DNA of 28,376 nucleotides from Chara braunii (Eukaryota > Streptophyta > Charophyceae > Charales > Characeae): contig BFEA01000111.1 in assembly GCA_003427395.1 (NCBI GenBank), positions 230,491 through 258,866 on the forward strand, written 5' to 3'. The notes under the pieces were generated by a model. That model searched no databases, was not told the origin of the DNA, and saw only the letters and a program-made list of their open reading frames with translations. Shown here one piece after another: positions 1 through 8,468 of this stretch; positions within the stretch are counted from its first letter, which is position 1, and each line of letters begins with the position of its first letter. The position numbers and the translations under genes are program-made.

Positions 1-47
1 AAAAAAAAAAAAACAAAAAAAAAAAAAACAAAAAAAAAACAAAAAAA
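1..47. repeat. A-rich low-complexity tract
   Basis: Almost pure adenine broken by isolated cytosines. No coding content. It may be the tail of a retroposed element cut by the window edge. Confidence 0.8.
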
Positions 48-153
48 CCTGCGATGGACTCAAAGAGAAGTTGTCTGATCTGATACAACTAGATGGATGA
101 ACTTCATCGCCCGGCTTTTGGTTTGTAATTGCATTTCAAACTGCTTTTTTTTT

Positions 154-250
154 CTTTTTGTTTTGCTTGCTCAGAATTTCGCCTGGACATATCAGACAAA
201 TATCTGATCTGATAAGTCCAGGCGAAATTCTGAGCAAGCAAAACAAAAAG
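154..250. repeat. 97 bp near-perfect palindrome (hairpin)
   Basis: The left arm (154-188) and right arm (216-250) are perfect 35 bp reverse complements. After one mismatch the pairing continues for 7 bp (190-196 with 208-214), leaving an 11-base loop. This is a foldback element, either a small MITE or a hairpin-RNA locus. The sequence at 121-145 resembles part of the right arm of the neighbouring 260-895 inverted repeat, which suggests that elements here have inserted into one another. Confidence 0.85.
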
Positions 251-259
251 AGAACACTA

Positions 260-895
260 CGGCGCAGTCAGGGTTACAGTTTGTAACTGCATTTTAGCAG
301 TTTTTTCAGTCAGGGCCCGAGTTTCAAATGCAGTTGAAACTCGGGCTGACCTTTTCTAGCAGATCGGTCAGGCACATAACCCCTTTTTTTTTCCGTTTTT
401 TTACCCCGTTTTTTTTTTCCCCTTTTTTTTCCCGTTTTTTCCCCCCGTTTTTTTCCCCCGTTTTTTTTACCCCGTTTTTTTTTCCCTAGTTTTTTTCCCC
501 TTTTTTTTCCGTTTTTTTCCCCGTTCTTTTTTCCGTTTTTGTTTTCCCGTTTTTTTTTCCGTTTTTTTCCCCTTTTTTTTTTTTTTGCTTTTTTTTGCCC
601 CATCGCGTGGCGGGACCATGGCCGAGATGTCTCGGCCACCCCCGAGGGGTGGAAAAAAAAGCATCTGGTTGTGTGGCGGGGCGACGGCCTAGATGTCTCG
701 GCATGCCTGAAGAGGGGGGGGCAGGGGGAAGGAACAGAAAAAAAAAAACAAAAAAAAAACGGTCCATGTGCCTGACTGAACTGCTAAAAAAGGTCAGCCC
801 GAGTTTCAACTGCATTTGAAACTCGGGCCCTGACTTTAAAAACTGCTAAAACGCAGTTTCAAATGCAATTACAAACTGTAACCCTGACTGCGCCG
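260..895. repeat. Long inverted repeat with 118-130 bp arms
   Basis: The left arm (260-377) is the reverse complement of the right arm (766-895) with small indels. Shared blocks include GGCGCAGTCAGGGTTACAG and CCCGAGTTTCAAATGCAGTT. Each arm contains a smaller foldback in which the GAGTTTCAA block is followed by its own reverse complement. The 388 bp between the arms is T/C-rich DNA plus a small palindrome (619-638). No transposase frame is present, so this looks like a non-autonomous foldback or MITE-type element. Confidence 0.8.
381..598. repeat. T-tract / CCCC low-complexity DNA
   Basis: Runs of 6-14 T alternate with CCCC or CC(C)G at irregular 10-17 base spacing. The minus strand therefore reads as G-runs separated by A-tracts. 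The lysine-rich and phenylalanine-rich open frames across it are by-products of composition. It fills the interior of the 260-895 inverted repeat. Confidence 0.85.
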
Positions 896-949
896 TTGTT
901 ACCTTAAAAAAAAAAAAAAAAAAAATCTTCAGCACCCCCTCCCATTAAA

Positions 950-1058
950 CCACCCGTACGTTTCCCTGCTATGAAAAACAAATATTACGCGGCTTGCATG
1001 CAGCCGCAACTTTTGGGGCTCAGCCTCCGCGGCAAAATGGCTGGTGGCACCAGCCAAA
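950..1058 (+). repeat. Dispersed repeat, copy 1 (partner at 19070-19178)
   Basis: It shares blocks with 19070-19178 at matching spacing: a GTAC(G/C)TTTCCCTGC block and, exactly 70 bp later, a GGTGGCAC(C/G)AGC block. It is an unclassified old interspersed repeat in direct orientation. Confidence 0.6.
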
Positions 1059-1571
1059 CCCATATACCAACCAACTGGCCTTGCTCAGTTGGTACACCCC
1101 TGAACTGTTGAAATATCTACGTTTGAACTCCACTAACGTCAAATGATCAAAAAATCAAAATAACGTCAAATGATCAAAAATTCAAAATACTACAGTCTTG
1201 ATTTACCTACCGTGTTCACCTGGTGCACAGGGCCATTCCTGCCCCGGAGAAAAGTGCCTAGGAAGTACTGGTGGTTTGGTGTGCTGAAATTTCTTCTTTT
1301 TTTCTTTTTTCTTTTTTTGTTTTTCAAGCAAAACTGCCCGGCCCTACCATCTTCACCCAAATAGAACGCCCGGTCATTATAGCTGCATTTGGCCCAACTT
1401 TCAGTTCAGATGCAGCAATAATGACCGGGCTTTCTATTCGGGTGAAGACGGTAGGCAAATGTAGACTCTAGTATTTTGAATTTTCGATCATTTGACGTTA
1501 GTGGAGTTCAAGCGCAGATATTTCGACAGTTCAGGGGTGTACCAACTGAGCACAGCCAGTTGGTATATGGG
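1058..1571. repeat. 514 bp inverted-repeat element enclosing a 109 bp palindrome
   Basis: The left arm (1058-1220) and right arm (1440-1571) are reverse complements over about 130 bp. The arms run from CCCATATACCAAC inward through CAGTTGGTACACCCCTGAAC and AACGTCAAATGATC to an ACCGTNTTCACC block. The left arm carries an extra internal duplication of the CGTCAAATGATCAAAAA block. The centre holds a complete copy of the short palindromic family at 1345-1453, plus about 115 bp with a pyrimidine tract. No coding capacity is evident. Confidence 0.8.
1345..1453. mobile_element. 109 bp palindromic element, subfamily A
   Basis: It is bounded by TA dinucleotides, and its ends read CC(A/G)TCTTCACCC inward from both sides. 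The whole length folds back on itself, with GCCCGGTCATTAT pairing with ATAATGACCGGGC. Related copies lie at 1899-2009, 7010-7118 and 15794-15895. Subfamily B (3438-3505, 20678-20785, 21361-21469) shares the ends but differs in the middle. The TA flanks fit the target duplication of Tc1/mariner-type non-autonomous elements, which is an inference. Confidence 0.8.
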
Positions 1572-1898
1572 CCCACCTGTTGTTCCTACCTTGGATATAC
1601 CGGACAGCCGGATAGCCAGCGCACGGAGCGGCAGGCAGCAGCGCTCGGCCAGGACGACGATGTCTCCCAGCCCTACTCGAAGCACTATCGAACGAGCAAC
1701 GAGCCCTGTCGCATGGGTATGGGTACTTGGGTCGCCAAGCGTGATCGTCATATGCGCGCGTTTTTTCATATGAGCACCAGGGGGGGTTGGTCAGAAATTT
1801 CTAGAAGCTGGGAACAAGAAGTTAATAGACTACCCTTCTCCACAGGAATACAAGGTATATAGTCATTGCTTTTCTTTCTCAGAGGCACCTTTTGCATT

Positions 1899-2009
1899 GA
1901 TCTGCTTCACGAATACAAGGTATAGTCATTGCAGCTGTACTTTGGGTATCTTTCAGTCTAAATACAGCAAGCAATAACCACCCTACACTCTATTTGGTTG
2001 AAGAAGGTA
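1899..2009. mobile_element. Diverged palindromic element, subfamily A
   Basis: It follows the layout of the 7010-7118 copy: CTTCAC near the left end, a GTCATTGCAGCTGTA block, AATACAGCAAGCAATAACCA, then GGTTGAAGAAGGTA at the right end. It is more mutated than the other copies and the left TA is not preserved. Confidence 0.55.
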
Positions 2010-2106
2010 CCGAAAACTCCAAAATGTGAGAAATGCAGAGCAGAACCAGAAGGCAACGCGTCTCTCAACGCTAATTCAAAAGTGGTATCACTCACAGCTT
2101 GTTCAA

Positions 2107-2206
2107 AGGGATGGTGGACCCACAGCTTGTTTTCGACCAGGTGCAGGTGCAGCTCTAGGGATGGTGGACCCACAGCTTGTTTTCGACCAGGTGCAGGTGC
2201 AGCTCT
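2107..2206 (+). repeat. Tandem duplication of a 50 bp unit
   Basis: Two nearly identical 50 bp units (2107-2156 and 2157-2206) each begin AGGGATGGTGGACCCACAGC. The identity implies a recent duplication or a short-read assembly effect. No gene is associated. Confidence 0.85.
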
Positions 2207-2525
2207 CACACCCCACCAACTTCAACTTGCGAGGACTGGAGCCATCGGCAAAGGAAAGGAGGGTGCCTGAAATATGATCTATGACCTCCAATGGTTGGGC
2301 CCGTGAGGTTTTTTTTCATTGCGAAAAAAGTGAAAATCCTGGAAATCTGCTGGGCACGGGTGAGGGAAATCCGGACTGTGAGAAAGGAGGGGCCCGGGTT
2401 CGGGGCGCAGTGCGTCGCTCGTTGGCTTCCTCCTCTTGAGGCGATTTTCGCACTTCATGATCTTCATGATGACCTTCAACGCCCCACCATGAAGATCTTG
2501 AAAAAAACTTGAAATGCCCTGGGAA

Positions 2526-3001
2526 ATCGCTAACTCTGGGCGACACTGTGAGTCCTTATGCATCCAGTCAAATCCATCCTGGGCAGACTGTCTGTCCAGG
2601 TTCAACCTCCTGATGAGTTGGTGAAAGTCCGACGACACAGTGACTGTGACTGTCGGCCACAGTTGTGCTCTTTTTGGTGGAGTTGTGTACCGGGAGTATG
2701 ACAACACATACAGAGGCCTTCGTTCGGCAGAACATAAATTTTACGTCAGCAGACGCGCCTTCGGCCCTCTCCAACTCAACTTACGCTACAGAGTATTACC
2801 ACCTCACACTTACCTCCATTCTTGTCAGGGGTTCGGAACGACGACGAAACGACGACGACAGTCTGCTAGGATTACAGGGTTGGTCTGAGTAGCTCTGGGC
2901 GATGTGGCGAGTGCTTAGTACTCTCCATCAGTCAAAAGGATGTTGGGCAGACTATCGGTGAGGATGGTGGGGCACCCATAGCATCCGCTCGGGCTGTTTT
3001 C

Positions 3002-3040
<39 letters not shown>

Positions 3041-3210
3041 TGGTGGGGCTGGTCTGAGTAACTCTGGGTGAGGGGGTGAGCCCTCATCCATCAGTCAAAT
3101 TCATCCTGGGCAGGCAGCCGGGGGGAAAGTGGGACGAAACAGTCTGGCGCAGCCATGACTCTTTTGTGGAGTTGTGTATAGCGAACATGACAAACAGACC
3201 CATGTTGGCC
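2526..3210 (+). repeat. Three diverged copies of a dispersed repeat
   Basis: The block CTCTGGG(C/T)GA ... ATCCA(G/T)CAGTCAAA ... CTGGGCAG recurs at about 2535-2590, 2893-2955 and 3062-3115. The first and third copies continue into a shared GTGGAGTTGTGTA block (about 2680 and 3165). A 32-base A-run (3004-3035) separates copies two and three. Unclassified transposon-derived DNA without a convincing reading frame. Confidence 0.6.
3004..3035 (+). repeat. Poly-A tract
   Basis: A run of 32 adenines. It could be the tail of a retroposed sequence, but nothing recognisable lies immediately upstream. Confidence 0.9.
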
Positions 3211-3273
3211 AAAGACCCTAAACCAAAGGTCCAAAACCAACAAGGGAGAGTAATCAGTTGGTTGTCACCAAGC

Positions 3274-3345
3274 GTGGCCCCGTGGGGATTGAACCCACGC
3301 CCTCCTAAACGTCACTTGCGTGCCTAATCATCTGGGCTAGGCCCG
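3274..3345 (-). pseudogene. tRNA-like remnant, copy 1
   Basis: Read on the minus strand this 72-base segment has a box-A-like TAGCCCAGATGATTAGGC and a good T-arm/box B, GTGGGTTCAATCCCCAC. The acceptor stem pairs at only about five of seven positions and no sound anticodon stem forms. A second copy at 5907-5977 shares the ACGCAAGTG(A/G)C(A/G)TTTAGGAGG core. It is a tRNA pseudogene or the head of a tRNA-derived SINE. Confidence 0.55.
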
Positions 3346-3437
3346 TACATTGACAAGCCTGCACTGGAAACATCCAGGGCTCAAAACAGAGTCATTACAT
3401 TATTTCGTTCGAGTTTTAACCACCAGTACTTTTGACC

Positions 3438-3505
3438 CTTTGGGCCGGAAGCATACCTTGTATACGTTCATTTTCAGGGTGCGTTATGTTCGGGGGAAGA
3501 CGGTA
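3438..3505. mobile_element. Truncated palindromic element, subfamily B
   Basis: It matches the reverse complement of the left half of the 21361-21469 copy: GGGCCGGAA, GTATACGTTCATTTTCAGGG, then GTTCGGGGGAAGACGGTA with its terminal TA. The other half is missing. In its place lies a TTTTAACCACCAGTACTT block that also occurs at 15508-15525, and in the opposite orientation near 1263 and 15654. Confidence 0.7.
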
Positions 3506-3750
3506 GTCTCAAAAACCACTGCGCGCCAAAAAAAAACGAGCCGACGCAGGACTACGTTTGACAGGCACCCCCAGCCATTTTGTTTTGCTCCGGTAGGCCG
3601 ACCCCCGAAACTTGCACCTGCATGCACGCGAAACCGAAGAAAAATGGCTGGGAAACATACTGGTGATTTTATCTCGGAGTCATGAATTCAGATTGACTAT
3701 GAGAACTCTTTCCTTTCCGCCACCTCAGGATATTCAACCCTACTCATATT

Positions 3751-3829
3751 ATTTGAGATCTCTAAATGTACTCATATGGGATGGTGGGCCCGATTCCCGA
3801 TCATTTGAGATCTCTAAATGTACTCATAT
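3751..3829 (+). repeat. 27 bp direct repeat, two copies
   Basis: ATTTGAGATCTCTAAATGTA plus seven further bases occurs identically at 3751-3777 and 3803-3829, separated by 25 bp. Nothing else was recognised between the element half at 3438-3505 and about 4070. Confidence 0.85.
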
Positions 3830-4146
3830 CGACGGGTCTGGTTTCCCTAATTTTTTTCCGCTTTCAGCCTCGTCGTTTCCTCTAATCTGGGCCTATTTAA
3901 AAGTAGTGCTTTCTTGAATTTGTTATTCCCTTTTCACTGTATCGAGGATCCGATATCGACATTTTTGGAGGCAGGGGGGTGATATTGCAGCCTTGCTACA
4001 GTGCTTCTCAGCCTCCAAACACCAACAAAAAGGAAACAAAGTTGTGTGTACTGCCAGTGCAGACCTTCAGAGGACGCAGCCCATTGGCTGAAGGAAGAAC
4101 CGACCCTGAAAAAGAGGCAACAAACTCGCTGGCTCCCACTCCATTG

Positions 4147-4460
4147 GCTGACGGGAGAATACATTATATACATAATATATAAGATAAATAATGTATAGGA
4201 TATTATATAAATCAATCACTTATATAAATAAATATTGTAAATGAATAGTGGACAAATATTGTATTATTTATAGATATTATAGATAGATATTTATAGTATA
4301 GATATCTATTCTATATATCGTCACAAACAGAACTGCCCGGTAAAACCGTAGGCAGAGAGAGAGAAGAGTATATATGTATAGAATAGATATCATATCAATC
4401 TATTGCATACTCCATATGAATATGATAATAAAAAAATAACAGAAATTAATTTTCTTTCAG
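4147..4460. other. AT-rich stretch
   Basis: Strongly A+T-rich with many ATATA/TATAT runs and short palindromes, interrupted by a GC block at 4330-4365. A CCATTGGCTGA block just upstream is duplicated (4080s and 4140s). No gene or known element is recognised. Confidence 0.6.
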
Positions 4461-5150
4461 TCATTAGTAGCTAATCAGTAAAATAAGAAGGCTTGCATTA
4501 CAAGAATACTCTGATTCTCAATAAAAGGAGGAGCAAGAACCCAGACGAGGATCTTACTTTCTTTAATAATAGTGGTTCCCGACCCCTGGAACGAGACCCC
4601 ACTACCGCAGTTTGTGGATTGGAGTTTAAGGTTTGTGACTATCAGGCATCGTGGATTTGGCAGGAAATCAGCGGTAGCCTGTTTTTGTGAATTAAGCCCG
4701 GGGAAAAAGGATGTTTTTTTTTGCTCTCCCATTTGTAGGCTTTCGTTTTTGCTGTGGGGGTCCTGTGGCGGTCCCAAACGTGCGTGACATCGAGACCAAT
4801 TTTTTTGCTTCATTCACGGCGAAGGCAAAGACGAATGGCTTCATCGCTGGAAATTGATTGTGGTTTGGGAGGTGTTTGGGTTTGGGAGGGTTCGATCCCC
4901 TCGCCTAAAGCAAATGGTGTATGGAGTTACTCTCGCCCTCCTTTGCCAAAGAGAATTTCTGTCAGAACAACCGAACACCGTGCACTGCGGCCTATGTAAA
5001 GGAACCCTCAGACTATTGTCAATGAATATGGTCCGTGAGCCCAGTCACATGCAGTCGTCTCGACTGCCACAGACATTGTCAGTGAATCATACCCTCACAT
5101 CTGACAGCCCGCCTGGAGCAGACACCATCTGTGAGAAGAGCACTTTTCTT
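4461..5150. other. Unassigned sequence with a T-arm-like block
   Basis: No convincing gene. GGAGGGTTCGATCCCCTC near 4877-4894 (plus strand) looks like a tRNA T-arm with box B, but no matching box A or cloverleaf is apparent upstream. It may be a further tRNA-derived fragment. The stretch ends in T-rich DNA (5140-5187). Confidence 0.35.
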
Positions 5151-5194
5151 TTCATTTTTTTTTCTTCTTTTTTTTTTATTTTTTTTTAATTGCT

Positions 5195-5270
5195 CCATCT
5201 ATTGGTGGGGAGCACCACCTGCTGGAAAGCGGGTCCAGCGTCCCATTTACAGACTGAGAATACCTTAGAC
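5195..5270 (+). repeat. Dispersed repeat, inverted partner at 6820-6895
   Basis: It shares GCTCCA-TCT-ATT, a CAGCACGTGCTGG/ACCTGCTGG block and GGGCCCAGCGTCCCA/GGGTCCAGCGTCCCA with the reverse complement of 6820-6895. The level of divergence suggests an old interspersed repeat. The family is not identified. Confidence 0.5.
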
Positions 5271-5543
5271 TTCTTTTCTATTTTAGCAGTTTTTCTTCAT
5301 TTGTTTGGTCATGAAATATTTTTTTGCGTTTACTTTCCCGATTTCACGCTATCCCTCACCCGTCCCACACCCGTCACACTAATCCACATACATGGCTAGT
5401 AGCATCTCCCTCCTCATCATATGCATTTTTTTTTTTTTTTTTTTTCCTCTCTTTAAGCCCAACCAATTCAAGTGCCTGCTGAATCTGGACAGGACGACCT
5501 TTCAGGCCATTTTTTTTTATTGTCATCATAGATTCCGGGAACC

Positions 5544-5679
5544 CCGTAGCAGTCACATCCGTGCTCAAGCCTCCAAATTGGATGCGGGAATATGCAGGAG
5601 CTACACCCGCCAGCACCGTAGCAGCCACATCTGTGCTCAAGCCTCCAATGCGGGAATATGCAGGTGCGATACCTGGCAT
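5544..5679 (+). repeat. Tandem duplication (72 and 64 bp units)
   Basis: Units at 5544-5615 and 5616-5679 share CCGTAGCAG(T/C)CACATC and GCGGGAATATGCAGG. The second lacks an 8-base segment of the first. A run of about 27 T (near 5427-5448) precedes it and a C-rich tract (5768-5809) follows. No gene. Confidence 0.8.
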
Positions 5680-5906
5680 TTATACCTGATACAGGAGGTG
5701 CGCAATACTGGCCAGGCGTCAGCCGGTAGCATCAGGACAGAGCTTCCTCAATGGGTCAGTCACTGTGCCTCCCCTCCCCCCCCCCCCCCTCCCCCCCTCC
5801 CCCCCTTCCCTTATGAACATCGGCAGTGTCTGATCAATGCCACTCGGGGGGTACCAAGGGCATATCTCTAGGTTGCGCATGCACCCCAGGAAGGAAGGTA
5901 CATGAG

Positions 5907-5977
5907 GAGGCCAATGGGGATTGAACCCACGACCTCCTAAATGCCACTTGCGTGCCTTACCAACGGAGCTAGGCTGC
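5907..5977 (-). pseudogene. tRNA-like remnant, copy 2
   Basis: On the minus strand it has box-A-like CTAGCTCCGTTGGTAAGGC and a T-arm GTGGGTTCAATCCCCAT at tRNA spacing (71 bases). It shares its central segment with 3274-3345. The acceptor stem is largely unpaired and the anticodon arm does not fold well. Best read as a tRNA-derived repeat rather than a working tRNA. Confidence 0.55.
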
Positions 5978-6125
5978 TGGATGTCATATGCATTCATCTT
6001 GTGGGTCCACGGCTCTTGAGCGTGCTGCAACTAAACCTACGGGAAAAGAAGAAGAAGAAGAAAAACAAAACAAAAAACAAAACAAAAAAAAAAAAACACT
6101 ACAGTTTGCCAACTCATGCCGTATG

Positions 6126-6266
6126 GTGTGTGAGTAGGTACCAGGATAAGCATCTTGCCCTGAATAGTAGGTATGATCATTATAGCTGTGTATCTAGACT
6201 GAATGTTGCCGCAAATACCGGCATAATAAGACTAGATTCTTTTGAGATTCTGCGGATGCTCTGGGC
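6126..6266 (+). repeat. 141 bp perfect direct repeat, first copy (artefact)
   Basis: Identical base for base to 6305-6445. The two copies are separated only by the sequencing-adapter junction at 6267-6304. The left flank of this copy and the right flank of the second are presumably the true genomic neighbours, so the locus should hold one copy. Confidence 0.95.
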
Positions 6267-6304
6267 CTGTCTCTTATACACATCTAGATGTGTATAAGAG
6301 ACAG
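6267..6304. other. Nextera mate-pair junction adapter (contaminant)
   Basis: CTGTCTCTTATACACATCT is followed directly by its exact reverse complement. This is the 38-base joined Tn5 mosaic-end adapter formed when mate-pair fragments are circularised. It is library sequence, not genome. The short open frames crossing it have no meaning. Confidence 0.98.
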
Positions 6305-6445
6305 GTGTGTGAGTAGGTACCAGGATAAGCATCTTGCCCTGAATAGTAGGTATGATCATTATAGCTGTGTATCTAGACTGAATGTTGCCGCAAATACCGG
6401 CATAATAAGACTAGATTCTTTTGAGATTCTGCGGATGCTCTGGGC
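6305..6445 (+). repeat. 141 bp perfect direct repeat, second copy (artefact)
   Basis: Exact copy of 6126-6266. The 179 bp period (141 bp insert plus 38 bp adapter) is what one read gives when it goes more than once round a tiny circularised fragment. Confidence 0.95.
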
Positions 6446-6819
6446 TGTGGGCATTCCCAGGGGCAACCGGTCTTGCTACCGAGACAACGCTGGCCGGAGG
6501 TGGGGCGAGTCCTGTTGGCCTGTAATCTATACCAGGTTGGGGGTGTGAGGCCTGGAAGAGCCCGACAGGGATCAAATAGCTTTGGTTTAGGGTTTTGGTT
6601 TGGTCTGTTGGTTAACCCATATATGGGTTTCTGGGTACTCGGATAATTTCTGCGGACTTGTACGGATTTCAGAAAGGGGGAGAAAAAAAAGAAAAAAGAA
6701 AGAAGGATTCTGTTGCAAACGGTTTTCTGAATACTTCAGTCGTCGTCCCCATGATCCGCTTTTCTCAGCCGAAGCTGGGTAATGACCCCGGTACCAGAAA
6801 TTGTTGCTCGGTTTAAATC

Positions 6820-6895
6820 TTAATATGGGACGCTGGGCCCGGTTCCCAGCACGTGCTGGTACCCATGAATAGATCAGACCATTGGAGCTGCTTTG
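6820..6895 (-). repeat. Dispersed repeat, inverted partner of 5195-5270
   Basis: Related in inverted orientation to 5195-5270 through a TGGGACGCTGGGCCCG block and a nearby CCATTGGAGC block. A C-run, a (CA)n tract and an A-run follow (6897-6946). Confidence 0.5.
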
Positions 6896-6904
6896 TCCCC
6901 CCCC

Positions 6905-6914
6905 AAAACACACA

Positions 6915-6945
<31 letters not shown>

Positions 6946-6946
6946 G
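6905..6946 (+). repeat. (CA)n and poly-A microsatellite
   Basis: About ten CA dinucleotides followed by about 18 adenines. Hydrophobic and lysine-rich frames that cross it are by-products of the repeat. Confidence 0.9.
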
Positions 6947-7009
6947 GGCCACGCTCCACTGCACAACGCTGTACATGCATCTTCGCAATCCATTCTAAGT
7001 GCTGGAAAC

Positions 7010-7118
7010 TACCGTCTTCACCCAAATAGAACGCCCGGTCATTATAGCTGTATTTGGCACAACTTTCGATCCAGATGCAGCGATAACGACCGGGCGTTCC
7101 ATTCGCGTGAAGACGGTA
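7010..7118. mobile_element. 109 bp palindromic element, subfamily A
   Basis: The best-preserved subfamily A copy. TA, then CCGTCTTCACCC at the left end, and GTGAAGACGG then TA at the right end. The arms pair through CGCCCGGTC with GACCGGGCG. The length is exactly that of the 1345-1453 and 21361-21469 copies. No coding capacity. Confidence 0.85.
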
Positions 7119-7346
7119 GAGTTCAACTATGGAACTTGGTAGTGGCATGCTTACGCCAATCAGCATTTGAAGTGCCCAGTAGGGCCGGTACCACGTGTGG
7201 CTCGTCCCATAGTGCTTCAGCCAGGGCTGGCTGGGGAAGGAGGTAAGAACGGGCTTATTAGCCCTGATGCCTATAACCCGCATCCGGTCAAGCATCACTG
7301 GAATGGGTGATGATCCTGGGTATACTCAGGTAGGACCTTGGGAGGA

Positions 7347-7462
7347 GGGATGCGCCAAGGATAGAGATGCTGAGTAAGGGTGGGAGGGTGTATCATAGGG
7401 GACCAGGATGCGCCAAGGATAGAGATGCTGAGTAAGGGTGGGAGGGTGTATCATAGGGGACC
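7347..7462 (+). repeat. Tandem duplication of a 58 bp unit
   Basis: Two almost identical units (7347-7404 and 7405-7462) contain GATGCGCCAAGGATAGAGAT. A smaller duplication, GGGAACACAAAGAGAAG, lies at about 7688 and 7728. Otherwise 7463-7977 holds nothing I can identify. Confidence 0.85.
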
Positions 7463-7977
7463 GGCTAGTCACTACATCGGGATGATCAAATGGTCAGGTG
7501 CTGGCAGGCCTGTCATATGCGTAGGAGCCAGCCTCTAGAACAACCTGCACTTCCAAAAAAAACAAAAAAAAATTGGATCAGCCCGAACGTATACAGTTCC
7601 CCTGCTAGTCCAGATAAATGTAGACTGTCGAGTCATGGAGGGAGGCCCAAAGGCAGGGGGAAAGAGGGGAAGGAATGGCCATGAGAAGGGAACACAAAGA
7701 GAAGTACAAATAAAATTAAGGGGAAAGGGAACACAAAGAGAAGGGTAGAATATAGCTTATGAGCCCAATCGATGCTGATTGGGGTTCCTTGGCCAGACGG
7801 AGCGGAGCGAAGCGTGAGTGCAACGTATTGTAAAAATTTCCGACTCGCCGCAATTTGCTGGTGGACGAGGAAGTGAACTGATGCTTCCCAGAATGTGGAT
7901 AGGCAGCCAGGCCCATAACAACCTGTTTTACGGTTTTACCCCCCTACCCCCTACCCCCCCGTTACTGGGGTCTCTGG

Positions 7978-8113
7978 GGACTATGGACCATCCACGACAG
8001 CAGGGGACCGGGGACATGGACTATCGACCATCCACGACAAATCAACAGGTGGTCTACGCCCGGTGTTTTTTGGGGGCGATATGATGAGGGACCTAGCTAA
8101 CGCGTTAAACACT

Positions 8114-8165
<52 letters not shown>

Positions 8166-8167
8166 CT

Positions 8168-8200
<33 letters not shown>

Positions 8201-8296
8201 ACACCGCGCAAAACCTTACCAGCCCTTGACATATGAAAGAAACTCCTCGTAAGAGATGTACGACAGTGGACTTCGGACTATCGACCATCCACGACA
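7978..8296 (+). repeat. Three copies of a 22 bp repeat flanking the mitochondrial insert
   Basis: GGACTATCGACCATCCACGA and near copies occur at 7978-7999, 8018-8039 and 8275-8296. The second and third bracket the rRNA-like segment as direct repeats. Too long for an ordinary target-site duplication. They may belong to the host repeat or have come with the organellar DNA. Confidence 0.8.
8049..8262 (+). pseudogene. Nuclear copy of mitochondrial SSU rRNA fragment (NUMT)
   Basis: The core 8094-8236 contains the universal SSU rRNA segments around the 900 region: CTCAAAGGAATTGACGGGGG, GCACAAGCGGTGGAGCATG and TGGTTTAATTCGATAC. The variants GGTCGCAAGGCTGAAACT and GCGCAAAACCTTACCAGCCC match the plant mitochondrial gene (rrn18) rather than the chloroplast 16S or nuclear 18S form. 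GGTCTACGCC and GGGACCTAGCTAACGCG upstream probably extend the match to about 8049. The 3' limit near 8262 is uncertain. Only a small part of a full SSU gene is present and it sits among nuclear repeats, so it is a non-functional insertion. A chimeric assembly with a mitochondrial read is the alternative. Confidence 0.85.
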
Positions 8297-8468
8297 TACA
8301 AAAGCCCGGAAACAACATCAGTAGGGTCTCTAAAACAGTACGTGCCAGAGTTACCTCCAAACCATCTTTCCTCAGCAAAGTCATAGTGGTGGTGGATGAA
8401 GACTACAAAACTTGCCAGCCGGGAACAGCCTTGCATGATTTGGAGTCACAGTGGTGGAGGATGAAGAC

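Noticed and set aside
310-815. Lysine-rich and phenylalanine-rich open frames on both strands
   Set aside because: They translate homopolymer T/A and C/G tracts; all frames are open and no domain is present.
6288-6548. Small protein starting in the adapter
   Set aside because: Its first codons are Nextera adapter sequence.
8094-8236. Bacterial or chloroplast 16S rRNA gene
   Set aside because: Diagnostic positions fit plant mitochondrial SSU rRNA, and only a small internal fragment is present.
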